DNA of 64,000 nt. Origin: Rhipidocladum racemiflorum (taxonomy: Eukaryota > Streptophyta > Magnoliopsida > Poales > Poaceae). The notes beneath the pieces were generated by a model, which saw only the letters and a program-made list of their open reading frames with translations, was not told the DNA's origin and did not search any database. Shown here piece after piece: positions 1-11,539 of the stretch. The position numbers were made by a program, and so were the translations under genes. The stretch lies in the NCBI GenBank assembly GCA_036346355.1, contig CM070572.1:6145001-6209000 (forward strand), in the 5' to 3' direction. The stretch's first letter is position 1, and every line of letters starts with the position of its first letter.

Positions 1-809
1 TATTGATCTCCGGCGCAAAGTTTCGAAGGTAATCAGCTGACGTAGGGTTTTGAGGGCTCGGAATTAGGGGTGAAAACGGGTTGGATTCGAGCGGACATTG
101 CTCTTTACGTATATTGACCCATATTTTTTTTAGATTCGGAACCGGATACAGATACGAATCTGGGTTATTTGGGATACAAACACGGGGCGGTTACGTGACG
201 AATTCGGGTCGGGTGCGGATAAAGATATACGGATAGTGCACACATGATAAATTGATAATCGTGTCTGTTTTAAAATATTTAAGTATTTGCACATGACTTA
301 CTACTGTATAGTATTGTTTTCTATATAGGTTCTTTTCTGTTTTTTTGAAGGTTCTCATCAATACAATCAAACCATTTTAGGCAGGTTACAAAAGGCATGT
401 TAACTACTTACCACATTAAGTAACTAACAATATTAATCTCAAATCATTGGATGATTTTACTTATTTGAAATCCACATTGCCCTAGCTCAGAAATTTTCGG
501 ATGGTTGGGCAGATCCGGTAGTCTGGTCATATAAAAATCAATTTGAACAAAAGTCATATATTAGCAGAACATAATTTGAAGATAGCTTCAAGAACAACTA
601 ATGTCCTAGTAAGTGGAGAATACCAACTAGTATCACTTGGTGTCGGTCTAACACTATCAGTTTAACAAAAGATAGAATCCTGCATGAACCGAAAATTCAC
701 TGTCTACATATTTCATCACAAAGCTTCGTGTATACTCTCTACCATGTTCTTGCTCTCCTATACATGTACCCTTGCAAGTTATAGCTGGCATATCACCTAG
801 CATTCATAT
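1..809. other. Intergenic sequence, possible hAT-like fragment
   Basis: No gene is supported here. Around 66-240 there is a stretch rich in CGGATA-, GAATTCGGGTCGGG- and TAGGGGTGAAAACGGG-type words, as commonly seen in degenerate plant hAT-type repeats. No matching terminal inverted repeat or 8-bp duplication could be found, so this assignment is weak. The remainder is AT-rich and featureless. Confidence 0.3.
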
Positions 810-1218
810 TGTTGGAGAATACCTAACAGACTACGGACTATGTAGCATACAGAACAAAGAATCGCAGTTATGCTCAGAAAAGACAGTTCTATCCTCCATT
901 TGTACTCATATACTAGTCCTCCCTATAGGGGTATTTTGGTTATTTGTACAAGCCTTTGAGCCTATAAATACTCCATGTATCTCTCGTTTCTAACTTGAGC
1001 TCTCTGGAGCAAAGCTATAGTGCATGCAAACGGGCGAGCACTTCGGGCCCTGCTCTCCGCAGACTACCCCTCGCAGGCTCGTCGACAGGAGTAGGCGGTC
1101 CTCTCGGGGCCCCGAACCTGTATAAACCCCCATCATTTTTCACTCTCGTGGATGAGGGCCTGTTAAATGGCTAACGTCCACCCCCTTACTCGTGCTCAGT
1201 TTCTACACCTACGGCACA
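810..1218 (+). mobile_element. Gypsy-type 5' LTR
   Basis: The segment starts TGTTGGAGAATACC and ends GGCACA, so it has the TG...CA ends of an LTR. It contains a TATA-like CCTATAAATA at 961-970, followed by a GC-rich leader. A primer-binding-like sequence and a gag-like reading frame follow at once. Together these support a 5' LTR on the plus strand. No partner 3' LTR was seen in the window, so the element is probably truncated. The exact left end is inferred from the TG dinucleotide only. Confidence 0.5.
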
Positions 1219-1220
1219 CC

Positions 1221-1238
1221 TGGTGCCGTCCGTGGGGA
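1221..1238 (+). other. Primer-binding-site-like sequence
   Basis: TGGTGCCGTCCGTGGGGA lies two bases after the LTR end. Gypsy elements of the Tat/RIRE2 type carry a closely similar TGGCGCC-type primer-binding site, complementary to a tRNA 3' end, at this position. One base differs from the usual TGGCGCC core. The function is inferred from position and similarity. Confidence 0.5.
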
Positions 1239-1737
1239 GCGTAGCCAACTCATACAAGACTATGACTCATACCAAGAAACACTACAAGCCTCCTCCAATC
1301 TCGAAGCGCAAGGAGCGCGAGGATGATCATCCTCCCGACCGGAACCCCGGCGTGTACCGCCTTCGGAGATTGGTGCCATCCACCCCGGACTCAACAATGT
1401 CCTTCAAATTCCGAGGCTCCCGGCTGCATCTTCCTCCCTCGAGCTGGCTACCTCAGGCCTAGAGCAAGAGGCTTGTGGCACCCTTGCTGTCGTAGTGTCA
1501 GGGGCTCCAGCGTCGGCCCTCATCCCCGAAGCTTTGGATGTCAACAAGTGGCAAGCTATGGTGGATGCGACCACGAGACAAATTGTGGAATACATGATGG
1601 CCTTTCATCGTCCTCATGGTGGCCCTCCACACTTCTCACCGCTCCCGCCACCGCCCTCGGTCCAAGTGACCACAGACCCGAGGATACATGGAGGTGAGGT
1701 CCAGCCTTCGCCTTTGAACCAAAAGTTTTTGAATTGA
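1223..1737 (+). pseudogene. Gypsy gag-like remnant, frame-broken
   Basis: Directly after the primer-binding site, a basic, proline-rich reading frame (79 residues, 1223-1462) runs into a second frame (80 residues, 1495-1737). The second holds an alpha-helical stretch (NKWQAMVDATTRQIVEYMM) and then a proline-rich tail. This layout resembles the start of gag in grass gypsy elements. No capsid or zinc-knuckle motif is visible, and the frame is broken near 1460-1495. Reverse transcriptase and integrase are absent, so this is a stub. Confidence 0.4.
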
Positions 1738-2115
1738 AGGTTTTTAGAGTTGAAATTTTCTAATTTGAAAATTTTTAGTTGAATTTAAAAATCAAAACTT
1801 TTCAATCTGAAAGTTTAAAGTTTTCAGTGTTGAAACTTTTCGATTTGAAAATTTTCAAGTTGAAACTTTTTAGTTTGAAATATTTCAATTGAAAACATTT
1901 CAAGTTAAACTTTCTAATTTGAAACTTTCTAACTTGAGAATTTTTTATTTAAAATTTTTTGAGTTGAAACTTTCTAATTTGAAATTTTTCAAGTTGAAAC
2001 TTTTCGAGTTGAAACTTTCTTTCTAATTTGAAATTCTTTTCAAGTTGAAACTTTTTAATTTAAAATTTTATTGAGTTGAAACTTTCTGATTTGAAATTTT
2101 ATTGAGTTGAAACTC
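1735..2115. repeat. AT-rich degenerate tandem repeat
   Basis: Short words of the form TTGAAACTTTCTAATTTGAAA and TTTTTCAAGTTGAAAC recur about fifteen times with small changes. They make an AT-rich array that begins right after the gag-like remnant. The unit is roughly 20-35 bp and is not strictly periodic. No coding potential is present. Confidence 0.6.
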
Positions 2116-2572
2116 TAGGAATTTATAAAAATTAAGATAGTGGCTATGTCCTAAATAAACTTTTCTGTTTTTGATTTTTCAGGAGAACTAAATGGTTCCA
2201 AATTGTTTTGAAATTTTTTTTTTTTGGGAGTGAGCTGATGTAATTTAGGACTTAAGTAAATTTTACCTAGATTTTTTACTTATTTGAGTTTGGGATTTAA
2301 GATTTTGAAACCACGTAAAGACCAATAGAAGCATTTCTTTAATTGCTAAAAATCCAGAGAAAATCATAAATAACAAAACTTCAATTTTAGATTAACAATT
2401 CCGGATAAATTTTATATTTTTAACTTCTTAAATTTTATGCTGTTGCACATGTTGGAGTGCAACGTGGTCGGGACACGGCACGGGAGCGCATGGTCACTCA
2501 TAGCGCGTCGCTGTGCTGGCAAGCGGGCCAGGGAGCGAGGGAACCGATCAAAATAACAGGGGCAGTACTCGA

Positions 2573-4570
2573 TCAAAGAGCAGCAAGTACTTCTTGATAG
2601 ACCATATTTTTCGTTTGATTGCAGAGAATTCCATCTTCATCTTCAATCAGTATTTTTAATCCTGCACGTGATGTCACACGTGATACTGCCACATAAAGCT
2701 GGCCATGAGAGAAAATCGGCTGCCGCAAATACACTCCAACTTTGTTTAGGGTATGCCCTTGGCTTTTATTAATTGTCATAGCATATATAGGATAATCTAA
2801 TTGGGAATTGGCGGCGCTGCAGAGTAAAAGGTCATTGATGGATTGTTACATTTAGAACAATCCTTGGAATGTAGACTGATTGATCTATATTTGTTCCAGT
2901 AATAATCTGCCCTTCAAGCACCTGTTCACCAAGCCTTGTGATGATAAGGCGTGTACCATTATAGAGACCTGTAGATTTAGCATAACCGGAACACCAACTT
3001 TCAAGGAGATGCTATGGTGTGGGAAATTGTTGATCGTAATAGAGTTTAAAAATTCAGGTGGATATAGCAAATCAGCATCAACAATGTGCATACCAGACTG
3101 CGCTATAGAATCTGAACTAAGATATTTCGTAGAATCTGATGGAACCTTATCAAAAACAGTCTTATTGAGCACATCAGCAATAAGATTTGTTGGGCAGATT
3201 ATTGCACGCTGTGCCAAATAGGTAGCATTATTATAGTTCGCACCAAACGCATCATAATTAGCATCAACTATAGCACCAACGTTATCAGTAGTTGGCATAA
3301 GTAGAAGGTCATCAAGAATAGCCACCCAAGCTGTATTCGCTTATGTTGTTATTTTGGTTGAAGGAATCCGACCGTCTCCTATATCAAGCACCCATTGGGC
3401 GAAGGAAGAAAGTGTTTCACGTTGAGCAATTGAGATATCGTCTCTATGAAGTCTCATGTTGGTGGTTAATTTTATGACTTCCACATGGTGCCAAAGAGGT
3501 GATTTGATGAGAGAAGCATTTATAATATCTGTTTTAGTACCATGTTCGATGACAGGGAGAATCTGGCGGAAGTCTCCGCCAAGAACTATAGTTTTACCAC
3601 CAAAAGATTTGTTCATAAACACCTGATCTTCAATAGACATAATATCCTTTAGTGTTCTGTCGAGAGCTTCAAAGCAATACCTATGTGTCATAGGAGCTTC
3701 GTCTCAGACAATCAAAGAGGTCTTCTGGAGTAGCTCAGCAAGCATGCTACCACGGGGTATATTGCATGAGCTTTTTTCATTAATGCAAAAAGGTATCTTG
3801 AACCGCGAATGAGCTGTCTGACCATTTGGAAGCAGAAGCGCAACAACTCCAGACGACGCAACAACAATAACAATTTTTTCGTCAGCTCTTAATGTGGCTA
3901 TAATAGTACCCCCAAAGAAATGTTTTTCCGGTGCTACCATGGCCAGCCAAAAAGAACACAGCAGGTTGCTGTGAAGTGGCAGAAGACATGATTTTATGAA
4001 ATGCTATTCTTTGTTCTGGATTTAGACGGCTGTAATCGGAAGCATATTGAGATAGCAAAATAGATGTGTCATAGGATAATTCTTCTGCAAGGAGTCTGTT
4101 AACTGGACCATCATTATTATAGGAGGATTCAATAACTATGTTGTAAGAAGCAAAATTTAAGCCGTTTTTTGAAAAGGAGGCAGAAAGCTCGTTCATAAGT
4201 TGTGGCTGCAAATAGGAATCCGGTATGGCATATGAGCGGTTTCTTAGTGATTGACGTATTCTATAAGCAATATCATCAGCCAAAAGTGCCAATACTTATC
4301 AAATAAACGTTGTGGATTGGCAACACTGCAAAATGAAACAGTTATCATAAAAAGATTTCTTAGCTGGTGTGAAGTGGCCCAAAGAACAGCTTCATCAAAA
4401 AGCAAGAACCATTCTGTGTCATCACTAACTAATCCGCGAACTCTGCAAGCATCTTTAAAAGTTGAATAGCACACACCTTGGTAAGTGCGAACATCTTCAA
4501 AGGTCTCGGCACCACAAACAACCATTAAAAGCATCCTTAGATAAAATAATTCACCGGTACTTGGATGCAC
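2573..4570 (-). pseudogene. Helitron PIF1-type helicase portion
   Basis: This is the helicase half of the RepHel protein, which would unwind DNA during rolling-circle transposition. Visible pieces in order are the linker (GCIYNVHPSTGELFYLRMLL), the Walker A motif GHGSTGKTFLW, a Walker B region DEAPM, FGGKTIVLGGDFRQILPV, TTNMRL, and the C-terminal INKSQGHTLNKVGVYL and LYVAVSRV motifs. The Walker A motif reads GHGS where the family usually has GYGG. Just before DEAPM, the family's Trp codon is replaced by TGA. Frameshifts near 4270, 3920, 3700 and 3330 break the frame. The C-terminus ends at 2573. Confidence 0.85.
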
Positions 4571-4957
4571 ATTGTATATACAACCAATTTTGTGACTATG
4601 GCGCTTTCTTTTTTTTTTCCATTTCTTATCTGTGTGGCTACAACACCATTTAGATGGGAATTGATAATATGTGGAGGTTCTTGCTTCAGTGTGATAATGG
4701 TTAGCGGCAAACTATTCCGTTAATGTAGTTTTATATGTGGTTGGATCACTAATGATATTTTCTAAAGATGACCCTTGAGAATATATGATTCTATTCATAC
4801 CAGGCATGTGGACAGAGAGGCGTTCTACAGCAGGCATTCGGTCATGGAGTTCGAAGCCAAACAAACGCCAAATTGCTTCGCAAGAAGATAAATATCTGCA
4901 AGAAAGAAATGCACAATGTCAGCAAGGCTTGCACATAAAGGAGAAGTATAAATTAAA

Positions 4958-7070
4958 TCATAAAGATAGATGATCTGCGGTGCACAAAATGCAAGACCTG
5001 CATTTAATATAGTCAGTGATCTCATCAATATCGCCACTATTAGTAGCATTTTGCACATCTATATGCTGAGCATGTGGTTGCTGGAAATGAACTCTTGCGC
5101 GATCTTGTCCTTTAGTGATATATTTAAACAAATATTTAACAAGATTTATTTTGTTACACCACTCAACATTTATGTGTGCCTGATATTTTTTAAGCAGAGC
5201 CAAATTGTGCAGCACAACCGAGCGGTTATCCAATCTGATTCCATTCTTTAATACGAATTGACCATTATCTCTACGACGATATATTGGGAAACCACATTCA
5301 TCGATGGTCGTATGCTCATGAAAGGATTTTGGATATCGCTTTGAGCACACACCATCTTTCATACATGGGCAACGCTTATTAAGTTCTCCACATGGGCCAT
5401 GTATCATGAATTCTTCAACAAGGAAGTAACCAAGTGGGTCAATAACTGGATCAGGTATTTCTGCAGATATGAAGCTATCTATGAATTCAGTAGATACTTC
5501 CCTTGTGCGATCAAGAAGCCATGTCAGTGTATGAACATGAGGAAGACCTCTTTTTTGGAATTCAACTGTGTATAGAACTGCATAGTAAGAAGATAAAGGG
5601 ATGTAATAGAGGAAGCAAACCATTATGCAGCAAACTAAAAATGACGTGCAAAAAGAATTAACGAAGTGAATACCTGCACGAATAGAACCGAATGTGCATC
5701 CATTTTTTTTATCTCTAGCATATATTCATCAAGCTTCATATGGAAAACCCGACTAATAACATTTGGTCGTTCTGAACATGCTTGCCCAGGCTCATATCTT
5801 AATGCACGTGCTATTTCCGGCCACTTTGAATTGCATGTAAAAGTATGGAAAACATCAGGAGCACCATATTCACGATAGATAGCCATAACATCCTAATAAT
5901 TCAGCACATAATAGCGACGACTACCGGTAAAACTTGCAGGAAGCAAAACGCGTATACCCACGCTCTTTCCATCGGTTGCACCTTGACCTATTGTGTCTGA
6001 AATACCTTGATATGTCTCTGAACGTAAATCATTTTGATGGAAGAAATGGTATGAAAGGCTATTTGCTTCAATGCATGAATAGCAATCAACATGTATCTGA
6101 TTAGAAAGACGGCCGCAACATGTATAAGGATTTGATTCGCCTCTGCGATAGTGGCATTCGTAACAGTAATACTGCATCATGGATACATTTTCTTTTGCAA
6201 AAGCAGGATTATCAGCAGTCTCTTTATATTTAATGCCTAAATGGAAACCGGGCTGACCATATGGAAATAATAGTGGATATTGGAGAGACATCAAAGCAGG
6301 ATTAAGAGGTGAAATGTGCTTTAGGCCTCTGCTATATGCATCCACAATGACGTCGAATTTATTAGCTTCCTCTGACATCTCTCCAATCAATAAAGCAGCC
6401 AGTTCTGATGCAGATGTTCCGATCTCCATGCTCATCTATTGAACCAATTAGGCGAATATGAACTTCTGGATTATGCGGCGAGAAAAGCCAATCACGCGCC
6501 ATTCTAAATTTTTTTAGCTAATGGGTTGTGCGTGTCAAGCATAGCAATCAGGTCAGCAACAATGGCAGGGTCCACTCGAGGAGAGGTAACTGTTTCTATA
6601 TCCAAAATACCTAACCTATTGTGAAGCTCGTTGTGAGTATCATAAATATATAACTGAGCATACTTAGGCTTCACATCTATTTGTGGAACCAATGAACCAA
6701 TACGGTGATGCACAACCCCATTGATTTGGAAAACATATGGACCATCATCGGTGTTTATAGCATGATCGATTTCTACGCCTAAAGAAGTAAATGTAAATAA
6801 CGAATTATACTGACGGATTAGCTGCATGAACTGCTTTGACCGTGGGCCACCATCGAAACGAATAAGCTGTGCAAGCGGCGGTGGGAAATGTCGATGAGGT
6901 GGCAGGGAAATCCTACCGTTTCGGCAGCATGTATTGTAAACAATTCGATGTTGTCTAGAAGAGCTGCGCGACTGGGCTTTTTCTTGAAACCAAAAAACGG
7001 CGCAACACTTAGCACATTGATAATCAGGACCGCCGTAATACGACCTCTCAGCATAAGTATATGCAAATAA
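4958..7070 (-). pseudogene. Helitron Rep portion (N-terminal and HUH nuclease domains)
   Basis: The N-terminal part has a Cys-rich stretch near 7000, then YNSLFTFTSLG, GPYVFQINGVVHHRIGSL and AQLYIYD, all typical of plant Helitron proteins. Next comes LPASFTGSRRYYVLNY followed by a TAG stop near 5893, where the family usually has Gln. The Rep core has EFQKRGLPHVH, whose H-V-H is the metal-binding HUH motif, and KYLFKYITKG, which holds the catalytic tyrosine region. A Cys cluster (CPCMKDGVC) sits between them. A small intron is likely at 5579-5673 (GCAG/GTATTC donor, TATGCAG acceptor). A one-base frame slip lies in an A-run near 6510 and another near 6420. Confidence 0.85.
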
Positions 7071-7460
7071 ACAAAAACATAAATGCAGTAAAAAAGGAGA
7101 GCAAGGATAATAAATATAAAATCGATTACTAACTAACACAGAAGAGTTCACAAAGAGTAATAGAAAAAATGAAAACAGAAAGCAAAAGAGAATGTAGAAG
7201 CTCTGCAAATAGCACGAATAATGACTAAAAAGCCGAAAAGAGAAATGATAACCAAAAAACTTCATAGATAATAAGACCAAAGGAGGGGAAAGGACCTTTC
7301 AAGTAAGAGATACACTCTCTGGAAGCAGGGAAAGATGGTGCTCTAACGGAGGCAGGGGTAGAGGCAGTGGCAATGCCCGTAGTAAGAAATAGAAATCAAT
7401 TTGTTAGGCATAACTGACAAGGGCAAAGGTACATCGGGAGAGTAAAGAGAAGAAATTAGT

Positions 7461-7688
7461 GGCCTGTTCGGATGCTGAGCTCGCTAGCGTCTGGCTCGGG
7501 CGGGCCTCGCCCGCGGGAAACGGTCTCGTGCGCCGTTTCCGCGCGGCCAGCCGTAACACAGCGTTTTGAACGCGTTTGCATGAGCGGGCCAGGTCCGGGC
7601 GCGCGCGTGCAGCCAACTAAACGCTGGCGCGGGCGTGGTCAACGCACGTGCAGGACCTGGCCGAGGCGACGCGGCGAACCAAACAGCC
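7461..7688. mobile_element. GC-rich MITE with GGCCTGTT termini
   Basis: The left end reads GGCCTGTTCGGATGC. The right end, GCGAACCAAACAGCC, is its approximate reverse complement. The roughly 228-bp interior is unusually GC-rich, with no reading frame of recognised type. GGCCTGTTTGG-type ends are widespread in grass MITEs. The target duplication is not clear, so the superfamily is left open. It lies beside or within the Helitron 5' region. Confidence 0.5.
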
Positions 7689-8408
7689 GGTAGGCGAATA
7701 GACGGAACCTGTTGTAGCATAAAAACGGTATGAGTTAAATAACCTCCTCCTTTTTCTGTTGTCAGCTGCATCGGCCGAACGAATCAAAGGGTGAAAGCTA
7801 TCTCCTGTGCAGCATGGGAAAACCCAAACCGTAAAATAGACACGGGAAAAGACGACCATAAACGGAAAAGGAAAGATTAGAGAAAAGAGGCTACCGCAGT
7901 GGCGCCTTTGTGGACGCGAATCATCAAGACCTATAATCCGTGTCGCATCAGAAGACGACGGTAGAAAAAGAAAAGAAACATTAGCCACATATAAGCAAAA
8001 GCATACGGATAAGAAATGCAAGCATCATACAGACATAACGACATACCCGGCAACGAAATTGATGGAGCAGGAGGCACGAAGCGAGGAAGAGAAACAGGAA
8101 CACCAGATTCTACACGCCGGCGCACACCGCAGTGCAAAACACACAGCATACACACGATGATGAAAGGAACTCAGCATGTCTTGAAAGCAAGGCAGGGGCT
8201 CTACCAATCTATTTCAAGAGAAGGAGAACGAAACAAGAGGAAATCAGAAAAGCAACACAAGTTTAGAACCTGTAAAGCCTTAGTGTCCTACTTAGAAAAG
8301 TAAACAAGAACCGACAATCCAAAAATCAGAAAAGAGCCATAAACTAGGTCTGAGCACTCTTTGCCAGAATAAAGCATTTCCTTTCGTCCATCGTCTTCTG
8401 GACGACAA
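7689..8408. other. Non-coding stretch between Helitron core and separase fragment
   Basis: No supported gene. Part of it may be the 5' region of the Helitron, read on the minus strand. Positions 8160-8178 carry a 19-base stretch that matches 18 of 19 bases at the left edge of the separase fragment (around 8428-8446). Confidence 0.4.
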
Positions 8409-8972
8409 ATGGAACGGCGTTTGCTTTGTAAAGGAACTCAGTATGTCTCCCGGAAGGAAATTGACAAGTTAGATAATTGTGCAGGTGCTCTTCTCATGGG
8501 TTGCGATAGTGGAAAACTCCATTGCAAAAGGGGTTATGTTCCTCAAGGGGCCCCTTTGTCTTATTTATTTGCTGCTTCCCCTGCTGTCATTGCAAATCTC
8601 TGGGATGTTTCAGATAAGGGTATTGATCGGTTTAGTAAAGCTTTGCTCAATTCATGGTTGCAAGAAAATTTCGTGGCTGCTAAAAATTGCCCTAAATGCC
8701 GCCAGCTAAGACAAGAGTTGGAGTCCATGGCCATTGCTGCGAAGGATAATGGCAGGCCAAGACGAAGAGGCACACGAGGGAAGAAATTGCAACAGATAAA
8801 TGAACTGATAAATGACAGTAGCAAGTGCTGCACTTGCGGCGGCCACAGACGAGTAGCTTCATGTTCAAGTGAAGCCAGGCGTGCTTGCAGGCTCCCGCTT
8901 ATGATCGGCGCGTCTCCTGTTTGCTATGGTGTGCCCATTATCAGTAGGAAGAAGTCATGGTCGGTGCTCTAA
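8409..8972 (+). pseudogene. Separase C-terminal fragment
   Basis: Separase is the caspase-like (peptidase C50) protease that cuts cohesin at anaphase. This 187-residue frame matches the C-terminal part of plant separases. It has the catalytic-cysteine segment (LLMGCDSGKL), then YVPQGAPLSYL, SPAVIANLWDV, IDRFSKALL, a Cys-rich linker and IGASPVCYGVPI near the end. The upstream catalytic-histidine segment is missing: the frame starts at GTQYVS, just after it. A single uninterrupted frame covers a region that is usually split by introns in plant separase genes, which suggests a retrocopied or transposon-captured piece. It cannot encode a working protease. A 3'-UTR-like stretch may follow to about 9500. 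Confidence 0.8.
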
Positions 8973-9813
8973 TGGGAGATCATGGATGACCGCTTACCTC
9001 AGTTCTGGGCATTGAGCCATTGATACGATGGTGGTGCATGGCGCTAACGGAAGTGGCATGGTATTGCACCAGTTCAGATGCGCTCATTAATGTTTGTGCT
9101 GTCGCAGTTCATGCTTGAGCAGCGAACGCACAACTGTTAAGACGATACGGATTGGCAGATGCCTTCGACCTGCTGTTTTACTGGAGGTCCTTCTGTGGAA
9201 AGGCATCCATGGTGACGATATTCCGAGCTGTCTTCACAAGTATATACAAGCAAATGGTTGTTTTTATACATGTGCTGCGAATTGTAATTCTGAGCACAAA
9301 TTGTAATGTCATCTTTGAGTGAAACTGTGCGAAGGCCATTGGCTGTAAAAATTCTTTGTTATAACATATAAGCACATTCCGTTGTATGTTCGAACTTGTG
9401 TAAAAAGGATGGGGTGATTTGGGTTTCCATTGTGCATGGTACGAGTGATCCCTTAATGCTTTATACTTTTGTAAGGCGCGGTTTGTTCTCAGCTTGTATA
9501 AATGCCAAATTCTCAACTGAACTAAACATCACCGGACAGCTGAATGTCTGAACTCTGAATTAAATGGGCAGGATCCAGCATGGGAAGCGAAAAATTGCAC
9601 AGAATTAAAGCCACACAAACCGCACGAGATGGGCGCGGCGTTTTCCTTTTCAACAAAGAATGTGAGATGACATACATTGATGCGAACAATGAGCTAAGGT
9701 TAATACAACTACTTGGTACATGATCATGAACAGGTAAATTGAGGTTGAAATTGATGAATTCTAGGCACCAAAGAATCTGTTGTGCATGTACTCCTCTGGT
9801 GGTAAAGCCCCTC
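8973..9813. other. Region between separase fragment and DUF1644 stop
   Basis: The left part may be residual 3' untranslated sequence of the separase copy. The right part, about 9530-9813, lies directly downstream of the minus-strand DUF1644 stop codon and is probably its 3' untranslated region. No polyadenylation signal could be assigned with confidence. Confidence 0.4.
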
Positions 9814-9916
9814 TCAATTAGCACCTAAGAACAATCTTGCACGGTTCCTACGACGGCGGCGCCGCCGCCTCTCTGCTCTCAGCATCTCAGTGCTTCTCCC
9901 TCCGGCCATAACTACA

Positions 9917-9949
<33 letters not shown>

Positions 9950-10881
9950 TCGCTGCCACCGCCTTCCAGGGGGTAAGGATAAGGTGTGGTTCCATTGGCA
10001 CCAGTGCTCACCGCATAATCTTCGTTGGCATTGCCAGATGCAGCGTTTGCACTCTGAAGCCTTTGGTTTCGATGATGCTGAGCAACTTGACGCATTAAAA
10101 AAAATACCATTCTTCGAGTGTTTTCCGTCCCACGGACATTATCATTATCTTCATCGTCACTTTCTCCATCCTCCAAGTCCACTCCATCCTCCAAGTCTAG
10201 CACATAATCACCTAGAACAATAGCCCTCCCCATTGTTGCAGTAATCGTACTGAGTGCATCTTGCCTCTCTCTTTCAATCTCGAGTAATCTCCACTTGTGT
10301 TCAAGGTCAGGATCCACTTCCCTTGGCTTTGCAAGAGGGTGCTCGGCTTTCACATGCTTGCGGAGTTCCTTGTAGGTCCCCACAAACGTGCAGCCATCTT
10401 GCATGCACGTTCTCCCTTTTCCATTGAGATAACTTCGAGCTGGTTCTACCACAGTCCATCCCTTCACTTTGCCACGACACAACGGGCATGCAAGGTCAAT
10501 GGACTCCGTTTTTTCGCCTGCAGTCATTGGTGCTGAGTCCAGGTTAGTGCCAGCAGTATTAGCAGGCAGTTCCTCAAGCAATGCCCCCTTGGTGTAGGCC
10601 TTCTTGAACTGATCCAGGCAATTCGAGTGTCTGTAGCTAGTTCCACACATGTAAGGGCGACAGCCCTTGTCATGAGATGAACAAAGGAGGAGAACAGCAT
10701 TATGTGGGTATTCCATGCACACAGAGCAGTTTGCATCTTCCCAGTCCATCTTCTGCGCAGCTGGCAGTGTTTTCTTTCGGTTGGATTCTTTCATCGCCTT
10801 CCAGCGGTACGAAGGAATGGGATACGGGGCGGACCTGAGCTGACGAGCCACATGCCTCCTTGCTCTTGCACTTCTTGCCAT
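9814..10881 (-). CDS. DUF1644 zinc-binding protein
   Basis: A single uninterrupted frame encodes 355 residues. Residues 52-90 (CSVCMEYPHNAVLLLC, then RPYMCGTSYRHSNCLDQF) are diagnostic of the plant-only DUF1644 family. A second Cys/His group at about 131-185 (ACPLCRGKVKGW, CMQDGCTF, HVKAEHP) looks like a RING/C2H2-like zinc site. The tail has an acidic run of nine Asp (SDGGDD...) and then an Arg-rich stretch that could act as a nuclear signal. Rice members have been linked to stress responses, but the molecular function is unknown. The start is the first ATG after a likely splice acceptor (TTTGTAG, ending at 10898), and no in-frame stop breaks the frame. Length and motif order look complete. 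Confidence 0.9.
9917..9943 (-). repeat. GAC trinucleotide run coding poly-Asp
   Basis: Nine tandem TCG units on the plus strand read as GAC (Asp) codons in the DUF1644 gene. The run is pure, which favours length variation between individuals, and it sits in the low-complexity acidic part of the protein. Confidence 0.8.
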
Positions 10882-11539
10882 TTCCGCAAAGACTTGTCTA
10901 CAAAGTCATCATCATGTTATTTGCACGGAACAGTGAATTTATGATAACGTGAGGTTTGTTCTAACCAAATAGAGGTCAGAGATTAGCAGGGCATTACAAA
11001 CATGAAAGAAATGAAGAAAAAAAAAATCCCATCCAGTAGTATAGCGACATCTGAAGTAACATGAAAGAGAAAATGAAAAAAAAAATCAGCTTATCTAGCA
11101 TACTTATACTTTCTGTCAAGAATGGGCTGGGGGTTATGTGAAAGACCATTAAGAACTGCATGGATGAGACCAATATCGCCAATCTACCTCGGCTATGTCA
11201 AACAGTTCCTAATTCTAACCTATACTCATCCTCATTGTTTGCCAAACAGAATATACAGGGAAAAGGAGTAATGAATAAAGAACATTGTAGATGTACAGTG
11301 GGAATGCTGAAAGAGCATGACACGGAAATAGAAATCCCAGGTGGCAATTGCAAAGGTATAGGGTGTTGGAATAAACACTAGACTCTATTCCATGGGCCAA
11401 GTGGCCAAGATATAGTCATGTATAAGGCATGACAAATAAGCAGAGAACACTATATACAGAGATCTAATATATACAAGGTATATATACTCCTAACACCCCC
11501 CACAAACTTAAGGTGGGTCAACAGCACCGAGTTTAGAGA

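Larger units (their letters stand above)
2573..7070 (-). mobile_element. Decayed Helitron (Rep-helicase core)
   Basis: Minus-strand reading frames give, in order, a plant Helitron N-terminal region, a HUH-type Rep domain and a PIF1-family helicase. This is the arrangement of an autonomous Helitron rolling-circle transposon. The coding region is cut by frameshifts and stop codons, so it cannot make a full RepHel protein. The 5' TC and 3' CTRR termini could not be located with confidence, so the true element is longer than the interval given. DNA up to at least 8.3 kb may belong to its 5' side. Confidence 0.85.

Noticed and set aside
7617..8303. Overlapping frames near the Helitron 5' side, possibly an N-terminal extension
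   Set aside because: No Helitron or other motif was seen. Frames overlap on both strands and include the GC-rich MITE.
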